A DNA stretch of 21,582 bases from a virus (IMGVR_UViG_3300033148_003726:1-21582); one strand, 5' to 3'; counted from the first letter of the stretch, positions 1 through 6,319 are shown. The notes: generated by a model from the sequence alone, not told the origin. Program-made: numbers and translations.

Positions 1-327
1 TTTTCTAAGCTTGGTCTTTGTGCGTTTTGCATACTTGGGAGCGTCACAATGGGGCACAATGCCAGCCGAATGATAAAGGTGAACCTTTCTCAGCTTGGGT
101 TCGATGCCTTGCTGCTCTCTATTATAATCGGGTTTAGGCTTGGGAGGTTTGGGCAGCTTGTAACGGTCATAAAAAGCCTTACGGGCCCTCTTTGAACAGG
201 TAACAAGCTTTTCAGCTTCGACCTCTTTGGCTTCAAGTTGTTCCGCTTGCCATATGGCTTGAAGCTCAAACCACTTGCCAGCGTCCCTATCCCGACGCGC
301 AAAATCTTCTTTTTTAGTCGTACTCAT
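1..327 (-). CDS. Partial hypothetical charged protein, divergent to the structural operon
   Basis: A minus-strand reading frame opens with ATG at 327-325 and stays open for 109 codons to the left edge, so the C-terminus is missing. The start is well supported: AAGGAGGT lies at 339-332, about 5 nt upstream. The visible protein is strongly charged. Residues 1-50 look helical and Lys/Glu-rich (QAEQLEAKEVEAEKL). Residues 57-66 are a Pro/Lys-rich stretch (KLPKPPKPKP). A His/Cys cluster follows at about 83-94 (HLYHSAGIVPHC), then a basic run to the edge. I do not recognise the family. The His/Cys cluster could bind metal, but that is only a guess. The gene is transcribed away from the terminase/head operon, so it probably belongs to a separate, perhaps early, transcription unit. 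A shorter open frame at 90-302 on the same strand is its out-of-frame shadow. Confidence 0.75.
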   Translation of the reverse strand, partial: MSTTKKEDFARRDRDAGKWFELQAIWQAEQLEAKEVEAEKLVTCSKRARKAFYDRYKLPKPPKPKPDYNREQQGIEPKLRKVHLYHSAGIVPHCDAPKYAKRTKTKLRK

Positions 328-395
328 CCCTACCTCCTTGTTTATAAGCAGTTAAAAAAGTTGGTACATGCCACAAAGGCGTTAAGGTACCTATG

Positions 396-404
396 ATGTC
401 ACAG
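396..404 (+). repeat. Direct repeat ATGTCACAG, copy 1
   Basis: This 9-mer recurs identically at 585-593. Both copies contain the TGTCA half site of the candidate operators and lie in the same control region. It may be a half-site binding element. Confidence 0.4.
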
Positions 405-437
405 CATTGCGACGATGCCCTAGTCTTTGCCAAGTCG

Positions 438-453
438 GTGCCAGTTTTGGCAC
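438..453. repeat. Perfect dyad GTGCCA-GTTT-TGGCAC
   Basis: A 6-4-6 perfect inverted repeat in the control region. It has the same 4-nt centre as the TGACA/TGTCA dyads further right, but a C/G in place of A/T in the half site. Single TGGCA half sites recur at about 493-497 and 513-517. It may be a variant operator or a small hairpin; no T-run follows, so it is not a terminator. Confidence 0.5.
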
Positions 454-530
454 AAGGGGTCTAAGTCATTGGAAACAAAGCGCTTTTTGTGTTGGCACAG
501 CTTGCAAGGCTTTGGCATAGGTCTTGCCGC

Positions 531-548
531 TATGACATTCCTGTCACC
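531..548. promoter_or_regulatory. Candidate operator, TGACA-N4-TGTCA dyad (left copy)
   Basis: TATGACA at 531-537 is followed by TTCC and TGTCACC, giving a perfect 5-4-5 dyad at 533-546. It shares the TATGACA-N4-TGTCA pattern with a second copy that starts exactly 100 bp later (631). The repeated dyad architecture is what a dimeric DNA-binding regulator would need. The regulator is not in this window, so the operator role is inferred. Confidence 0.5.
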
Positions 549-575
549 CTAGTGTGCAAGTGGTTGATTTTGCTG

Positions 576-593
576 GTGACTCCAATGTCACAG
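576..593 (+). repeat. Direct repeat ATGTCACAG copy 2, inside a GTGAC-N6-GTCAC dyad
   Basis: ATGTCACAG at 585-593 repeats the 9-mer at 396-404. Here it also forms the right half of a dyad: GTGAC (576-580), 6 nt, GTCAC (587-591). The spacing differs by 2 nt from the N4 dyads, so it may be a weaker or different site. Confidence 0.4.
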
Positions 594-609
594 TAGTTTA
601 CAGGTATCA

Positions 610-672
610 AATGAAATCAATGAGTTAGGCTATGACACAAATGTCATACCTATCTAAGTACCTGATTTCATT
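610..672. repeat. Large inverted repeat nested around the right operator
   Basis: AATGAAATCA at 610-619 is exactly inverted as TGATTTCATT at 663-672. The centre of this pair (641) almost coincides with the centre of the TATGACA dyad (639.5), so the region is a nested palindrome able to form a cruciform or hairpin. The right arm overlaps the first two bases of the promoter -35 element. Confidence 0.55.
631..648. promoter_or_regulatory. Candidate operator, TATGACA-CAAA-TGTCATA (right copy)
   Basis: A perfect 7-4-7 inverted repeat. With one bulged base it extends outward (TAGG at 626-629 against CCTA at 649-652). It sits 22 bp upstream of the -35 element of the best plus-strand promoter, and near the centre of a larger inverted repeat (610-619 with 663-672). 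The position fits an activator or repressor site for the late operon. Confidence 0.6.
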
Positions 673-699
673 GGGAAGGCTTGCCAAGTTCCCTATAAT
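671..699 (+). promoter_or_regulatory. Predicted sigma70-type promoter for the late operon
   Basis: A perfect -10 TATAAT at 694-699 lies 17 bp downstream of TTGGGA at 671-676, a 4/6 match to the consensus -35. Transcription would begin near 706 and run toward the terminase genes, leaving a leader of about 230 nt. The operator-like dyad at 631-648 is immediately upstream. It is the best plus-strand promoter I found here. Confidence 0.6.
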
Positions 700-734
700 G
701 TAATTGGCTGAGCAAAGTACTGGACAAGTGAACA

Positions 735-766
735 GGGGGTGGGATCCCCCCTCTCCCACCCACCCC
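735..766. promoter_or_regulatory. G-quadruplex motif (minus strand) with competing hairpin
   Basis: On the plus strand, positions 746-766 read C6-TCT-CCC-A-CCC-A-CCCC. The minus strand therefore has four G-tracts with loops of 1, 1 and 3 nt, a textbook parallel G-quadruplex motif. The plus strand just upstream is G-rich (735-743), and GGGTGGGA (737-744) can pair perfectly with TCCCACCC (754-761) across a 9-nt loop, so a duplex hairpin competes. The block lies about 40-60 bp downstream of the predicted start of transcription, with the G-rich strand as template. No T-run follows, so it is not an ordinary terminator. Confidence 0.6.
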
Positions 767-771
767 ATATT

Positions 772-813
772 TAGTGGTAGGTGTTTGTATTACATACCAA
801 ATCTAGTGGTATG
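772..813. repeat. TAGTGGTA direct repeats and CATACCA/TGGTATG dyad
   Basis: TAGTGGTA occurs at 772-779 and again at 804-811, 32 bp apart. The second copy overlaps the right arm of a 7-7-7 inverted repeat formed by CATACCA (793-799) and TGGTATG (807-813). It lies in the predicted leader between promoter and first gene. Function unknown. Confidence 0.4.
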
Positions 814-839
814 AGTAAGTGGTGCTGAATAAATGTTTA

Positions 840-871
840 GGTCATGACCGAAGAGGGCTTGCCTAAAGCCC
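840..871. repeat. Palindrome GGTCATGACC and hairpin GGGCTT-GCCTA-AAGCCC
   Basis: GGTCATGACC at 840-849 is a perfect 10-bp palindrome. GGGCTT (855-860) pairs with AAGCCC (866-871) over a 5-nt loop. Both lie in the leader about 65-100 nt upstream of the first gene of the operon. The hairpin lacks a T-run, so an RNA structural or regulatory role is more likely than termination. Confidence 0.4.
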
Positions 872-937
872 ACGATCCACTTATTAGAATAACTCTACAT
901 TAGCAAAATCCACCCCCGGAAAAATTTTGGAGTTTTG

Positions 938-1471
938 ATGCCACCAAACAAGAACACTCTTAGAAGTCATATTAACCATATTATTAAGACAACAAACTAT
1001 GATGCTTTGTTGCCAGTTTATCGAGACAATCCTCCAGCGATAATCGAACATGGTATTGCGACAGACTTAGAAATAGCTGAGCATAAGAAGTGCATAGCTA
1101 AAAATAAGAATCATAGCTTATGCAAGGGGCTTAGGGTTCAGGGAAGTTACTTCTGTTATTTCCATGATCCAGAGATTGCTGATATTAGGGATATCTATCA
1201 TAAGCAAAAAACTAACGAGGGGAAGGACGCTGCCCGAGCTGCGTCCATTCTCCCGGCAAGTCTTACTGCACCTACAATAGAAAGTATGGATGATGTAAGA
1301 ACCTTCTGTATCGAGACAGCTCACCAGATAAGAATAGGTGAACTGGATGCTAAGGCTGGTTCTGTTGTTGCCTCATTTGTCAACCACATTATTAAGACCT
1401 TACCTGAAGAAGAGATTATGCAAGATACTGTAGCCGATAGGCTTAGAGATATATTAATAAGTGAAGACTGA
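938..1471 (+). CDS. Putative terminase small subunit with Cys/His cluster
   Basis: A 177-residue protein immediately before the large terminase gene, the usual place for the small subunit that recognises DNA for packaging. I chose ATG 938 because GGAG at 929-932 is then 5 nt upstream; the TTG at 935 in the same frame would be too close. A Cys/His cluster at about residues 51-75 (C-x9-C, then YFCYFHDPE) resembles the zinc-ribbon-like CxxxH ending of small proteins often found beside phage terminases. The C-terminal part is helical (HQIRIGELDAKAGSVVASF). Such gene families are very diverse, so the name rests mostly on position. It could instead be an unrelated packaging accessory protein. Confidence 0.5.
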   Translation: MPPNKNTLRSHINHIIKTTNYDALLPVYRDNPPAIIEHGIATDLEIAEHKKCIAKNKNHSLCKGLRVQGSYFCYFHDPEIADIRDIYHKQKTNEGKDAARAASILPASLTAPTIESMDDVRTFCIETAHQIRIGELDAKAGSVVASFVNHIIKTLPEEEIMQDTVADRLRDILISED

Positions 1472-1474
1472 AAA

Positions 1475-1514
1475 AGACTCCAAGCTCCTTGGGGAGCTGA
1501 AGTCTCAGTGAGAC
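1475..1514 (+). other. Intergenic stem-loop before the large terminase gene
   Basis: AGCTCC (1483-1488) pairs with GGAGCT (1493-1498) over a TTGG loop, and AGACT (1475-1479) with AGTCT (1501-1505) can close the base. A second small stem, GTCTC (1502-1506) with GAGAC (1510-1514), uses the same bases and is mutually exclusive. No T-run follows. It sits just before the AAGGA at 1518-1522 and may tune terminase translation. Confidence 0.5.
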
Positions 1515-1534
1515 AATAAGGAACGAGCAGAGAT

Positions 1535-2977
1535 TTGGCTAGTGAAAAAATTTTCCCATCCTACAAAAAGCTTATAAAGCTTGCCGCACTGTGTCATGTT
1601 GTAGATCAGAAGACTGGAAAGGCCGTACCGTTTGATTTACTGGAGGAGCAGGCCGAAGTTTTAAAGACGATGTGCGAAAACAGGATGTGCATCTTTTTAA
1701 AGGGCCGACAGATTGGCTGTTCTACGGTGATCTGCTTTCTTGATGCGATCTATGCGATATGCAATCCGGCGACTAAAGTAGCCGTCGTTGCTGATACTGA
1801 GCAGAAAGTACACGGGCTTTTAGACCGTGTACGGGACTTTATCCGGCATTTAGGAATACACATGGAAATATCGAACCGTGCAAAGATTAGACTGTCAAAC
1901 GGTTCGGAGATACACGCCTTAACAGCCAATGCTTCTAAGGGGCAGGAACAATCCAAGGCAGGGCGCTCTATGTCCTACCAGATGCTCCATTTATCCGAGA
2001 TAGCATTCTGGCCCGATCAAGATGCGTTCGGCGCTCTAACGGCCTCTGCGGGGATGTCAGCCCCTATTATCATTGAGTCTACAAGCTCTGGTCCCGGCGA
2101 TTTGTTTTGGCATCTATGGATGGCTACCAATAACTTTAAGAAGGTCTTCTTTTCGGTTGAGTCCCATAAAGCCTACCGGGCCGATCCCAAGTTATTGACC
2201 GCCGAACAGATCGAGAAAGGTAAAGACTTAGGCTTTGAGACTAAAGGCGGAATGGCATGGTTCTTTAGAACCTTAGAAGATAGATTTTCAAATGATTTAA
2301 TAAAGTGCCTGAGGGAATATCCGCAGATACCAGAACACGCCTTCCAGTCGGCTGCTGGCCGCTGGATTGGCGTGACGGCACCGGTCCTACAGCATACGTT
2401 GGTAGATGGAGATATTAAGGTATTTCAGGTGCGGCAACATGGGCACTATTACTCGGTAGGTGTTGATACCTCTGGCGGCATAGGTAAAGACAATAACGCC
2501 ATAGCTGTGATCAATAAAATAACTGGTGGTTTGGTGTGCACTTACTACGATAACGAAAGCACTATAGACCAACTAGCAGAAAAGGTGCGTAAGGTATATG
2601 AGTTATATGCGCCAGATCATGTTTGTGTTGAAACGAATGGCATAGGTCAAGCGACCTCCCAATCATGTAGAGACAAGGGTGTGCCGGTGCGAGAGTTTAA
2701 AACTACGGACGCATCCAGATATACAGGTTTACTGTTGGTAAAATTGGCCGTAGAAAGAGAGGGTCTTGCGGGACCGGAGGAGTTAGCGTTGGAGTGTGAT
2801 GATCTCCATATTGATAAACATGAGCGGTTCGCCGGAAAAAAAGACCTTTGTATGGCTATAGGGTTTGCGCTTGAGGATGCAAAACGCAACCCTGTTTTTA
2901 TTAAAAAAGAAAAAGACGAAAACGTGTTCGACATGACTAAACATTTAAAACCGAGCGGAAACTGGAGGCGATTTTAA
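1535..2977 (+). CDS. terL: Terminase large subunit (packaging ATPase/nuclease)
   Basis: This 480-residue motor protein pumps DNA into the prohead and cuts the concatemer. The Walker A-type motif is KGRQIGCST (56-64), of the K-x-R-Q-x-G-x-S/T form typical of large terminases. The Walker B region is MLHLSEIAFWP (150-160) with Glu155, and ESTSSGPGD (181-189) fits the coupling motif. The RNase H-like nuclease half shows GVDTSGGIGKDN with Asp311, VCVETNGIG with Glu366, and KDLCMAIGFALEDA with Asp437 as the likely third acidic residue. All key motifs are present and the length is normal. The start is TTG at 1535: an in-frame stop at 1517-1519 excludes anything longer, and AAGGA at 1518-1522 is 12 nt away, a slightly long spacing that may mean modest translation. 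Confidence 0.95.
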   Translation: MASEKIFPSYKKLIKLAALCHVVDQKTGKAVPFDLLEEQAEVLKTMCENRMCIFLKGRQIGCSTVICFLDAIYAICNPATKVAVVADTEQKVHGLLDRVRDFIRHLGIHMEISNRAKIRLSNGSEIHALTANASKGQEQSKAGRSMSYQMLHLSEIAFWPDQDAFGALTASAGMSAPIIIESTSSGPGDLFWHLWMATNNFKKVFFSVESHKAYRADPKLLTAEQIEKGKDLGFETKGGMAWFFRTLEDRFSNDLIKCLREYPQIPEHAFQSAAGRWIGVTAPVLQHTLVDGDIKVFQVRQHGHYYSVGVDTSGGIGKDNNAIAVINKITGGLVCTYYDNESTIDQLAEKVRKVYELYAPDHVCVETNGIGQATSQSCRDKGVPVREFKTTDASRYTGLLLVKLAVEREGLAGPEELALECDDLHIDKHERFAGKKDLCMAIGFALEDAKRNPVFIKKEKDENVFDMTKHLKPSGNWRRF

Positions 2978-3516
2978 TGGCCGAACAAATAAGATCATCG
3001 CAAGCAATAAGCGGCAAAAGTATTACTGCAGCCATGGCAGATAACCCAGTTCTTTTAAGATCCCTAACTGATGCAGAAATCGAAATGCTTATAGCCATGG
3101 TTGAAACAGAAGAGATTGAAGACAAGAAAAACATAGGGGATTATGCTGCACAAGGCTTAGATATGGCAGCGGATGCCTACGGGGCTTTTGCGCCAGTAGG
3201 CGGCGCTATTGTTGGTGGAACCGCTGGGTCGCTTGCCGGGATACCTACCGGTGGTTTAGGTGCGCTTGCCGGAACGCCTACAGGGATAGCGTTGGGAGGC
3301 GCAGTTGGGCAAGGTGCCGCAACCGGAGTAAAGGCTGCGACAAGCGCAATAACAAAAGGCGTCCACGAAGACCGACTAAAAAGAGTTGGTGGTGGAGAAC
3401 GAAAACGCCACGAAAGACTGGCTCGACTTAAAGCCGTTCAGCGCCAAAGATTAACCAGTAAAGAAGATCGAGATAAGCTTAGAAGAGGCTACCAAGAAAT
3501 GGCCGGACAACTTTAG
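2977..3516 (+). CDS. Glycine-rich hydrophobic phage protein of unknown function
   Basis: This 179-residue protein starts inside the terminase stop codon (TAATG) with GGAGG at 2964-2968. Residues about 1-60 are acidic and helical. Residues about 65-125 are a Gly/Ala-rich hydrophobic block with repeated small-residue spacing (APVGGAIVGGTAGSLAG, then PTGIALGGAVGQGAATG), like glycine-zipper membrane segments. The C-terminal 50 residues are very basic (RKRHERLARLKAVQRQR). The combination suggests a protein that meets membrane and nucleic acid, perhaps a minor virion or ejected protein, but I do not recognise the family. Placement between terminase and portal is typical for small head-associated genes. 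Confidence 0.8.
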   Translation: MAEQIRSSQAISGKSITAAMADNPVLLRSLTDAEIEMLIAMVETEEIEDKKNIGDYAAQGLDMAADAYGAFAPVGGAIVGGTAGSLAGIPTGGLGALAGTPTGIALGGAVGQGAATGVKAATSAITKGVHEDRLKRVGGGERKRHERLARLKAVQRQRLTSKEDRDKLRRGYQEMAGQL

Positions 3517-3524
3517 GAGAAAGA

Positions 3525-3821
3525 ATGAAAATGCACTTACCAAGTGATGTAGAAGCAGACGTAGAAAAGTTAGCAAAATCTGTAGCCAAGAATAAGATGG
3601 CGGCAGAGATTAATATCATTAAACACCCTAAAGCAGATCAAAGAGATGGCGATGAGGGCAAGTATGATAGACTCTCTAACGATATTAGCGAGCTGCTAGA
3701 CTCATGGCACGACAAAGATCACCAGTATTACAAAGATCTTGATCGATTGTTTAGGGGAAAGAAAAACATCAAGCACGATGAAGAAGAGTACGACGAAGAT
3801 CACGGCGAAGAGGACTACTAA
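3525..3821 (+). CDS. Small acidic hypothetical protein
   Basis: A 98-residue, mostly helical, charged protein. It has a very good ribosome site (AGGAG at 3515-3519, 5 nt before ATG 3525; a second in-frame ATG at 3531 is possible). The last 15 or so residues are strongly acidic (HDEEEYDEDHGEEDY), the kind of tail that can mimic nucleic acid or bind basic partners. It sits between the glycine-rich protein and the portal and ends with a TAATG overlap into the portal gene. No family recognised. Confidence 0.75.
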   Translation: MKMHLPSDVEADVEKLAKSVAKNKMAAEINIIKHPKADQRDGDEGKYDRLSNDISELLDSWHDKDHQYYKDLDRLFRGKKNIKHDEEEYDEDHGEEDY

Positions 3822-5647
3822 TGGCCAGCATACTCGACGGTGATGGCAAAGACGTAGTTCTTGCCAAAAACGAAAACGGAACAAACCTAACCGCCAGAGA
3901 TTTATGCAATCAACTGGTTGAAACTGGTAAGAAATCTGCGTCAGACTTTCTATTGAAAGCTGAACGCAACGAACTTTTTGTTCGTGGCGAACAGCGACAA
4001 GACATTGAGCGCGTTGGTCGCATGATGGCAGATATTCCGTGGAATGATACCGTACCATTGGTAACGCACAATCTTCTAAGGAACCTTGTGCTTACATGGT
4101 GCTCAAGATTACTAGAAGAAAGACCATCAGCCACAGCATACCCCACAAGCGCAGACATGAAAGACATCGAAGCAGCCAAGGCAGCACAGCAGCTTATCGA
4201 GTATTTTGAGTTTGAAAACAATGTAGACGCAAAAATGTGGGATATCGCCAAAAACGCCTGCTCGCACGGCGTAGGTGGTATAAAGTGCTATTATGACCCC
4301 GAAATGGACGAGGTTCGATGGGATCTAGTAACCATATTTGACTACTATATTGACAACGTAGAGAACCCAGATGATGCAAAGTGGTGCGTATTTAGGCGAT
4401 ACATAGACCTACATGACGCAAAAGAGCTTTTAAAGAAGGTAGGCGTTACGCAAGTTGAAGCAACTAGCTATACGGTAAATGATCTCGAAGAAAGAGAAGG
4501 GGTTGAAGTCCATGAGCTTTGGTATCAGCCTGACAGCCGCATCGAAAAAGGCGCTTACGTTTTGTTTGTGGATGGGAATGTGGTGGAACACATGGACTAT
4601 CCCTACGTATTTCAACACCTTGAAGATCCGGATAGTGGACAGACAAGATCCTATTTACCGGTATGTCTATTTAAGGTCGGATACATCCGAGGCACCTGTT
4701 ATGGTGACACATGGATGAATGATGCTGTACCCATTCAGCGTCAGATTAACGAAATCGAATCAGTTATGACAAAACTGAGGCGGGACACTGGGTCGGTTAA
4801 GTTACTAGCCCCCGGTTCTGTTGTAGATGCTTGGGACGACTCGAACTCAATGATTAAGTGCGATGATCCCGCAAAAGCAGCCATGGTTAAATGGCTTGAA
4901 CCACCAAAATACAGCTCACTTCTATTTGAAGACAGAGACAGATTAGAACAGCGATTATATGACATCGCTGGCCTAAACGAAGTTTTGACTGGGGCGGAGG
5001 GCGCGAAAAGCGGCACCTCCGCCAAACAGATTGCTTACATTAGTCAGTTAGACAACATGAAACATGCAGGTACATTCCGCCACATTGAAAAGTTTTTAAC
5101 CCAGTTATGGGGATTAACATTACATTTAGTGAGGAAGTATTATGTTTTACCAAGAATCATTCGAATCGTTGGACCTGCTGATGAGATTGCATCTGTTTAT
5201 TTCACTGGTGCCGATATTGACGGTGTTGATATTCGCTTGGAACCCAGAGCGGGTCTGGAGCGATATTCTGCCACGAAGTCTCAAAACGTTATTGATCGAC
5301 ACGCCCAAGGCTTGGAGGCGGCGGATAATGTACCGGAGCGTTCGACGACTGGTCTCGATCTTACGATGGAAGAAGCAAATCTTAAAGCAACGGTAATCGA
5401 ACAGGCGAAGCTGGTAATGGAAGGTTACCAAGTGACGCCACTTACAAACATTAACCCAGTTTATGGTGCCCAAGTATTAACGGGATTTCTGGAAGGTTAT
5501 GGTCAGGAGTTAGATGAAACTCAAATCCAAGCCGTCATAAATCTCAAGGCAATGTATGACCAGCTTGGCGCAACACAAGCACAACAACAACAGCAAATGC
5601 AGCAAATGCAACAGCAACAGCCCCCGCAAGGGGAGCAAGTACAGTAA
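3821..5647 (+). CDS. Portal (head-tail connecting) protein
   Basis: A 608-residue protein in the portal position, downstream of the large terminase and upstream of scaffold and capsid. The portal is the dodecameric ring at the DNA entry vertex. The body has the mixed alpha/beta look of short-tailed phage portals, with PIQRQINEIESVMTKLRRD (about 305-323) leading into the long helix region and GLNEVLTGAEGAKSGTSAKQ (about 386-405), a conserved-looking loop seen in many podoviral portals. A long helical region follows. The last 20 or so residues are Gln-rich, encoded by a CAA/CAG run. The start is coupled to the previous gene by TAATG, with AGAGGA just upstream. The fold assignment is from pattern and synteny, not a search. 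Confidence 0.85.
   Translation: MASILDGDGKDVVLAKNENGTNLTARDLCNQLVETGKKSASDFLLKAERNELFVRGEQRQDIERVGRMMADIPWNDTVPLVTHNLLRNLVLTWCSRLLEERPSATAYPTSADMKDIEAAKAAQQLIEYFEFENNVDAKMWDIAKNACSHGVGGIKCYYDPEMDEVRWDLVTIFDYYIDNVENPDDAKWCVFRRYIDLHDAKELLKKVGVTQVEATSYTVNDLEEREGVEVHELWYQPDSRIEKGAYVLFVDGNVVEHMDYPYVFQHLEDPDSGQTRSYLPVCLFKVGYIRGTCYGDTWMNDAVPIQRQINEIESVMTKLRRDTGSVKLLAPGSVVDAWDDSNSMIKCDDPAKAAMVKWLEPPKYSSLLFEDRDRLEQRLYDIAGLNEVLTGAEGAKSGTSAKQIAYISQLDNMKHAGTFRHIEKFLTQLWGLTLHLVRKYYVLPRIIRIVGPADEIASVYFTGADIDGVDIRLEPRAGLERYSATKSQNVIDRHAQGLEAADNVPERSTTGLDLTMEEANLKATVIEQAKLVMEGYQVTPLTNINPVYGAQVLTGFLEGYGQELDETQIQAVINLKAMYDQLGATQAQQQQQMQQMQQQQPPQGEQVQ
5582..5620 (+). repeat. CAA/CAG trinucleotide run (poly-Gln) in the portal gene
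   Basis: Thirteen codons made up of CAA/CAG plus two ATG encode Gln runs at portal residues 588-600, followed by PPQGEQVQ and the stop. Such a short tandem run can change length by replication slippage. It forms a disordered portal tail. Confidence 0.8.
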
Positions 5648-5660
5648 GGAGAAATAAGTA

Positions 5661-6152
5661 ATGGCTCAACCTATATGGAACCCCGGTGTAAAAAAGCCAA
5701 ATGCGCCAGATTCATCTCAGTTTGATTTCATGGGAGCAGCGGCTCTCACTTATGAGGGGGTGTTGACAAATATTAATGATTTTACTGTGGTCGCAGCCGC
5801 CCAAGTCATGACTGATCTGGCAGCAGAATATCCCAACCTTGTAGACGCAAACGGAAGAACACTTTTAATACCGGTCATGGCTAGGATCGAAAGTATGGGT
5901 GATCGTGATTGGGGTATTGCTTCCTTTACAATCGCACCAAACTTACCAAGCACTCCCGTAGTTCAGCCCGGTGGCCCCCCAGCACTAAACACAGACATTA
6001 AGCATGTAAGCGGAATGTCAGGGGCTGCGTGTTACGAGCTTCCATCTGAAAATATGATAGAGCCTGACTGGAAAGGGTTTTCTTTTATGACCGGATCTGC
6101 ATCTCACCCGTTTGCTATTAGCATCTGGGTTGCTCATCAACGAAAGTATTAA
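5661..6152 (+). CDS. Hypothetical head-region protein
   Basis: A 163-residue protein with a strong ribosome site (AAGGAG at 5646-5651, 9 nt upstream). The sequence looks like a compact soluble beta-rich domain: alternating hydrophobic stretches (RTLLIPVMARIESM, DWGIASFTIAP), a Pro/Gly-rich loop around residues 96-107, and a C-terminal strand ending FAISIWVAHQRKY. There is no signal peptide or membrane segment. Its position between portal and scaffold suggests a minor head or decoration protein, but I do not recognise a family. Confidence 0.8.
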   Translation: MAQPIWNPGVKKPNAPDSSQFDFMGAAALTYEGVLTNINDFTVVAAAQVMTDLAAEYPNLVDANGRTLLIPVMARIESMGDRDWGIASFTIAPNLPSTPVVQPGGPPALNTDIKHVSGMSGAACYELPSENMIEPDWKGFSFMTGSASHPFAISIWVAHQRKY

Positions 6153-6154
6153 AA

Positions 6155-6319
6155 ATGCCTTTTAAGTCTGAAAAGCAAAAAAAATGGATGTACGCCAACA
6201 AGCCTGACATGGCTGCCGAGTGGAGTGCAAAAGAGAAGCTGCCCAAGAAAAAGAAGAAGAAAAAAAAGAAGTACTCTGATGAGGAAAAGATGAGGGCGGT
6301 CGAAAGGATTTCGGGATGA
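6155..6319 (+). CDS. 54-residue poly-lysine small protein
   Basis: A short gene starting 2 nt after the previous stop. The protein begins MPFKSEKQKKWMYANKPDM, a form I recall from many tiny uncharacterised phage proteins (MPFKS..Q..W..ANKP). Residues 31-39 are nine consecutive lysines, then KYSDEEKMRAVERISG. The charge suggests binding to nucleic acid or to an acidic partner. No clear Shine-Dalgarno is visible, so translation is probably coupled to the upstream gene. It overlaps the next gene by 4 nt (ATGA), a classic operon junction that supports its being real. Confidence 0.75.
   Translation: MPFKSEKQKKWMYANKPDMAAEWSAKEKLPKKKKKKKKKYSDEEKMRAVERISG

Larger units (their letters stand above)
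328..937. other. Divergent intergenic control region
   Basis: About 610 bases without a convincing gene separate the minus-strand gene from the plus-strand packaging/head operon. Forward ATGs in it end within a few codons. It holds many short inverted repeats with 4-nt centres, six TGACA/TGTCA pentamers between 397 and 646, one good plus-strand promoter, a C-tract block that is a G-quadruplex motif on the minus strand, and further dyads up to 871. This density suggests a regulatory hub. It might also hold an origin or a packaging site, since it lies just upstream of the terminase genes; neither function can be shown from sequence alone. I found no convincing minus-strand promoter. Confidence 0.7.

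Noticed and set aside
90-302. Minus-strand open frame of 70 codons
   Set aside because: It is out of frame with, and fully inside, the better-supported minus-strand gene that starts at 327 with AAGGAGGT.
342-347. TTATAA as a -10 element for the minus-strand gene
   Set aside because: It lies so close to the ribosome site that transcription would start within it, and no matching -35 is present.
855-871. GGGCTT/AAGCCC hairpin as a terminator
   Set aside because: No T-run follows on either side; kept only as a structural repeat.
935-937. TTG as start of the putative small terminase
   Set aside because: Only 2 nt from the GGAG at 929-932; ATG 938 gives a normal spacing.
4479-4718. Plus-strand open frame of 79 codons inside the portal gene
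   Set aside because: Out-of-frame shadow without a ribosome site; the portal frame is continuous and conserved-looking here.
6260-6279. A8 run as a frameshift site joining the poly-lysine protein to the next gene
   Set aside because: The -1 frame meets TGA at 6277-6279 before reaching the next gene.
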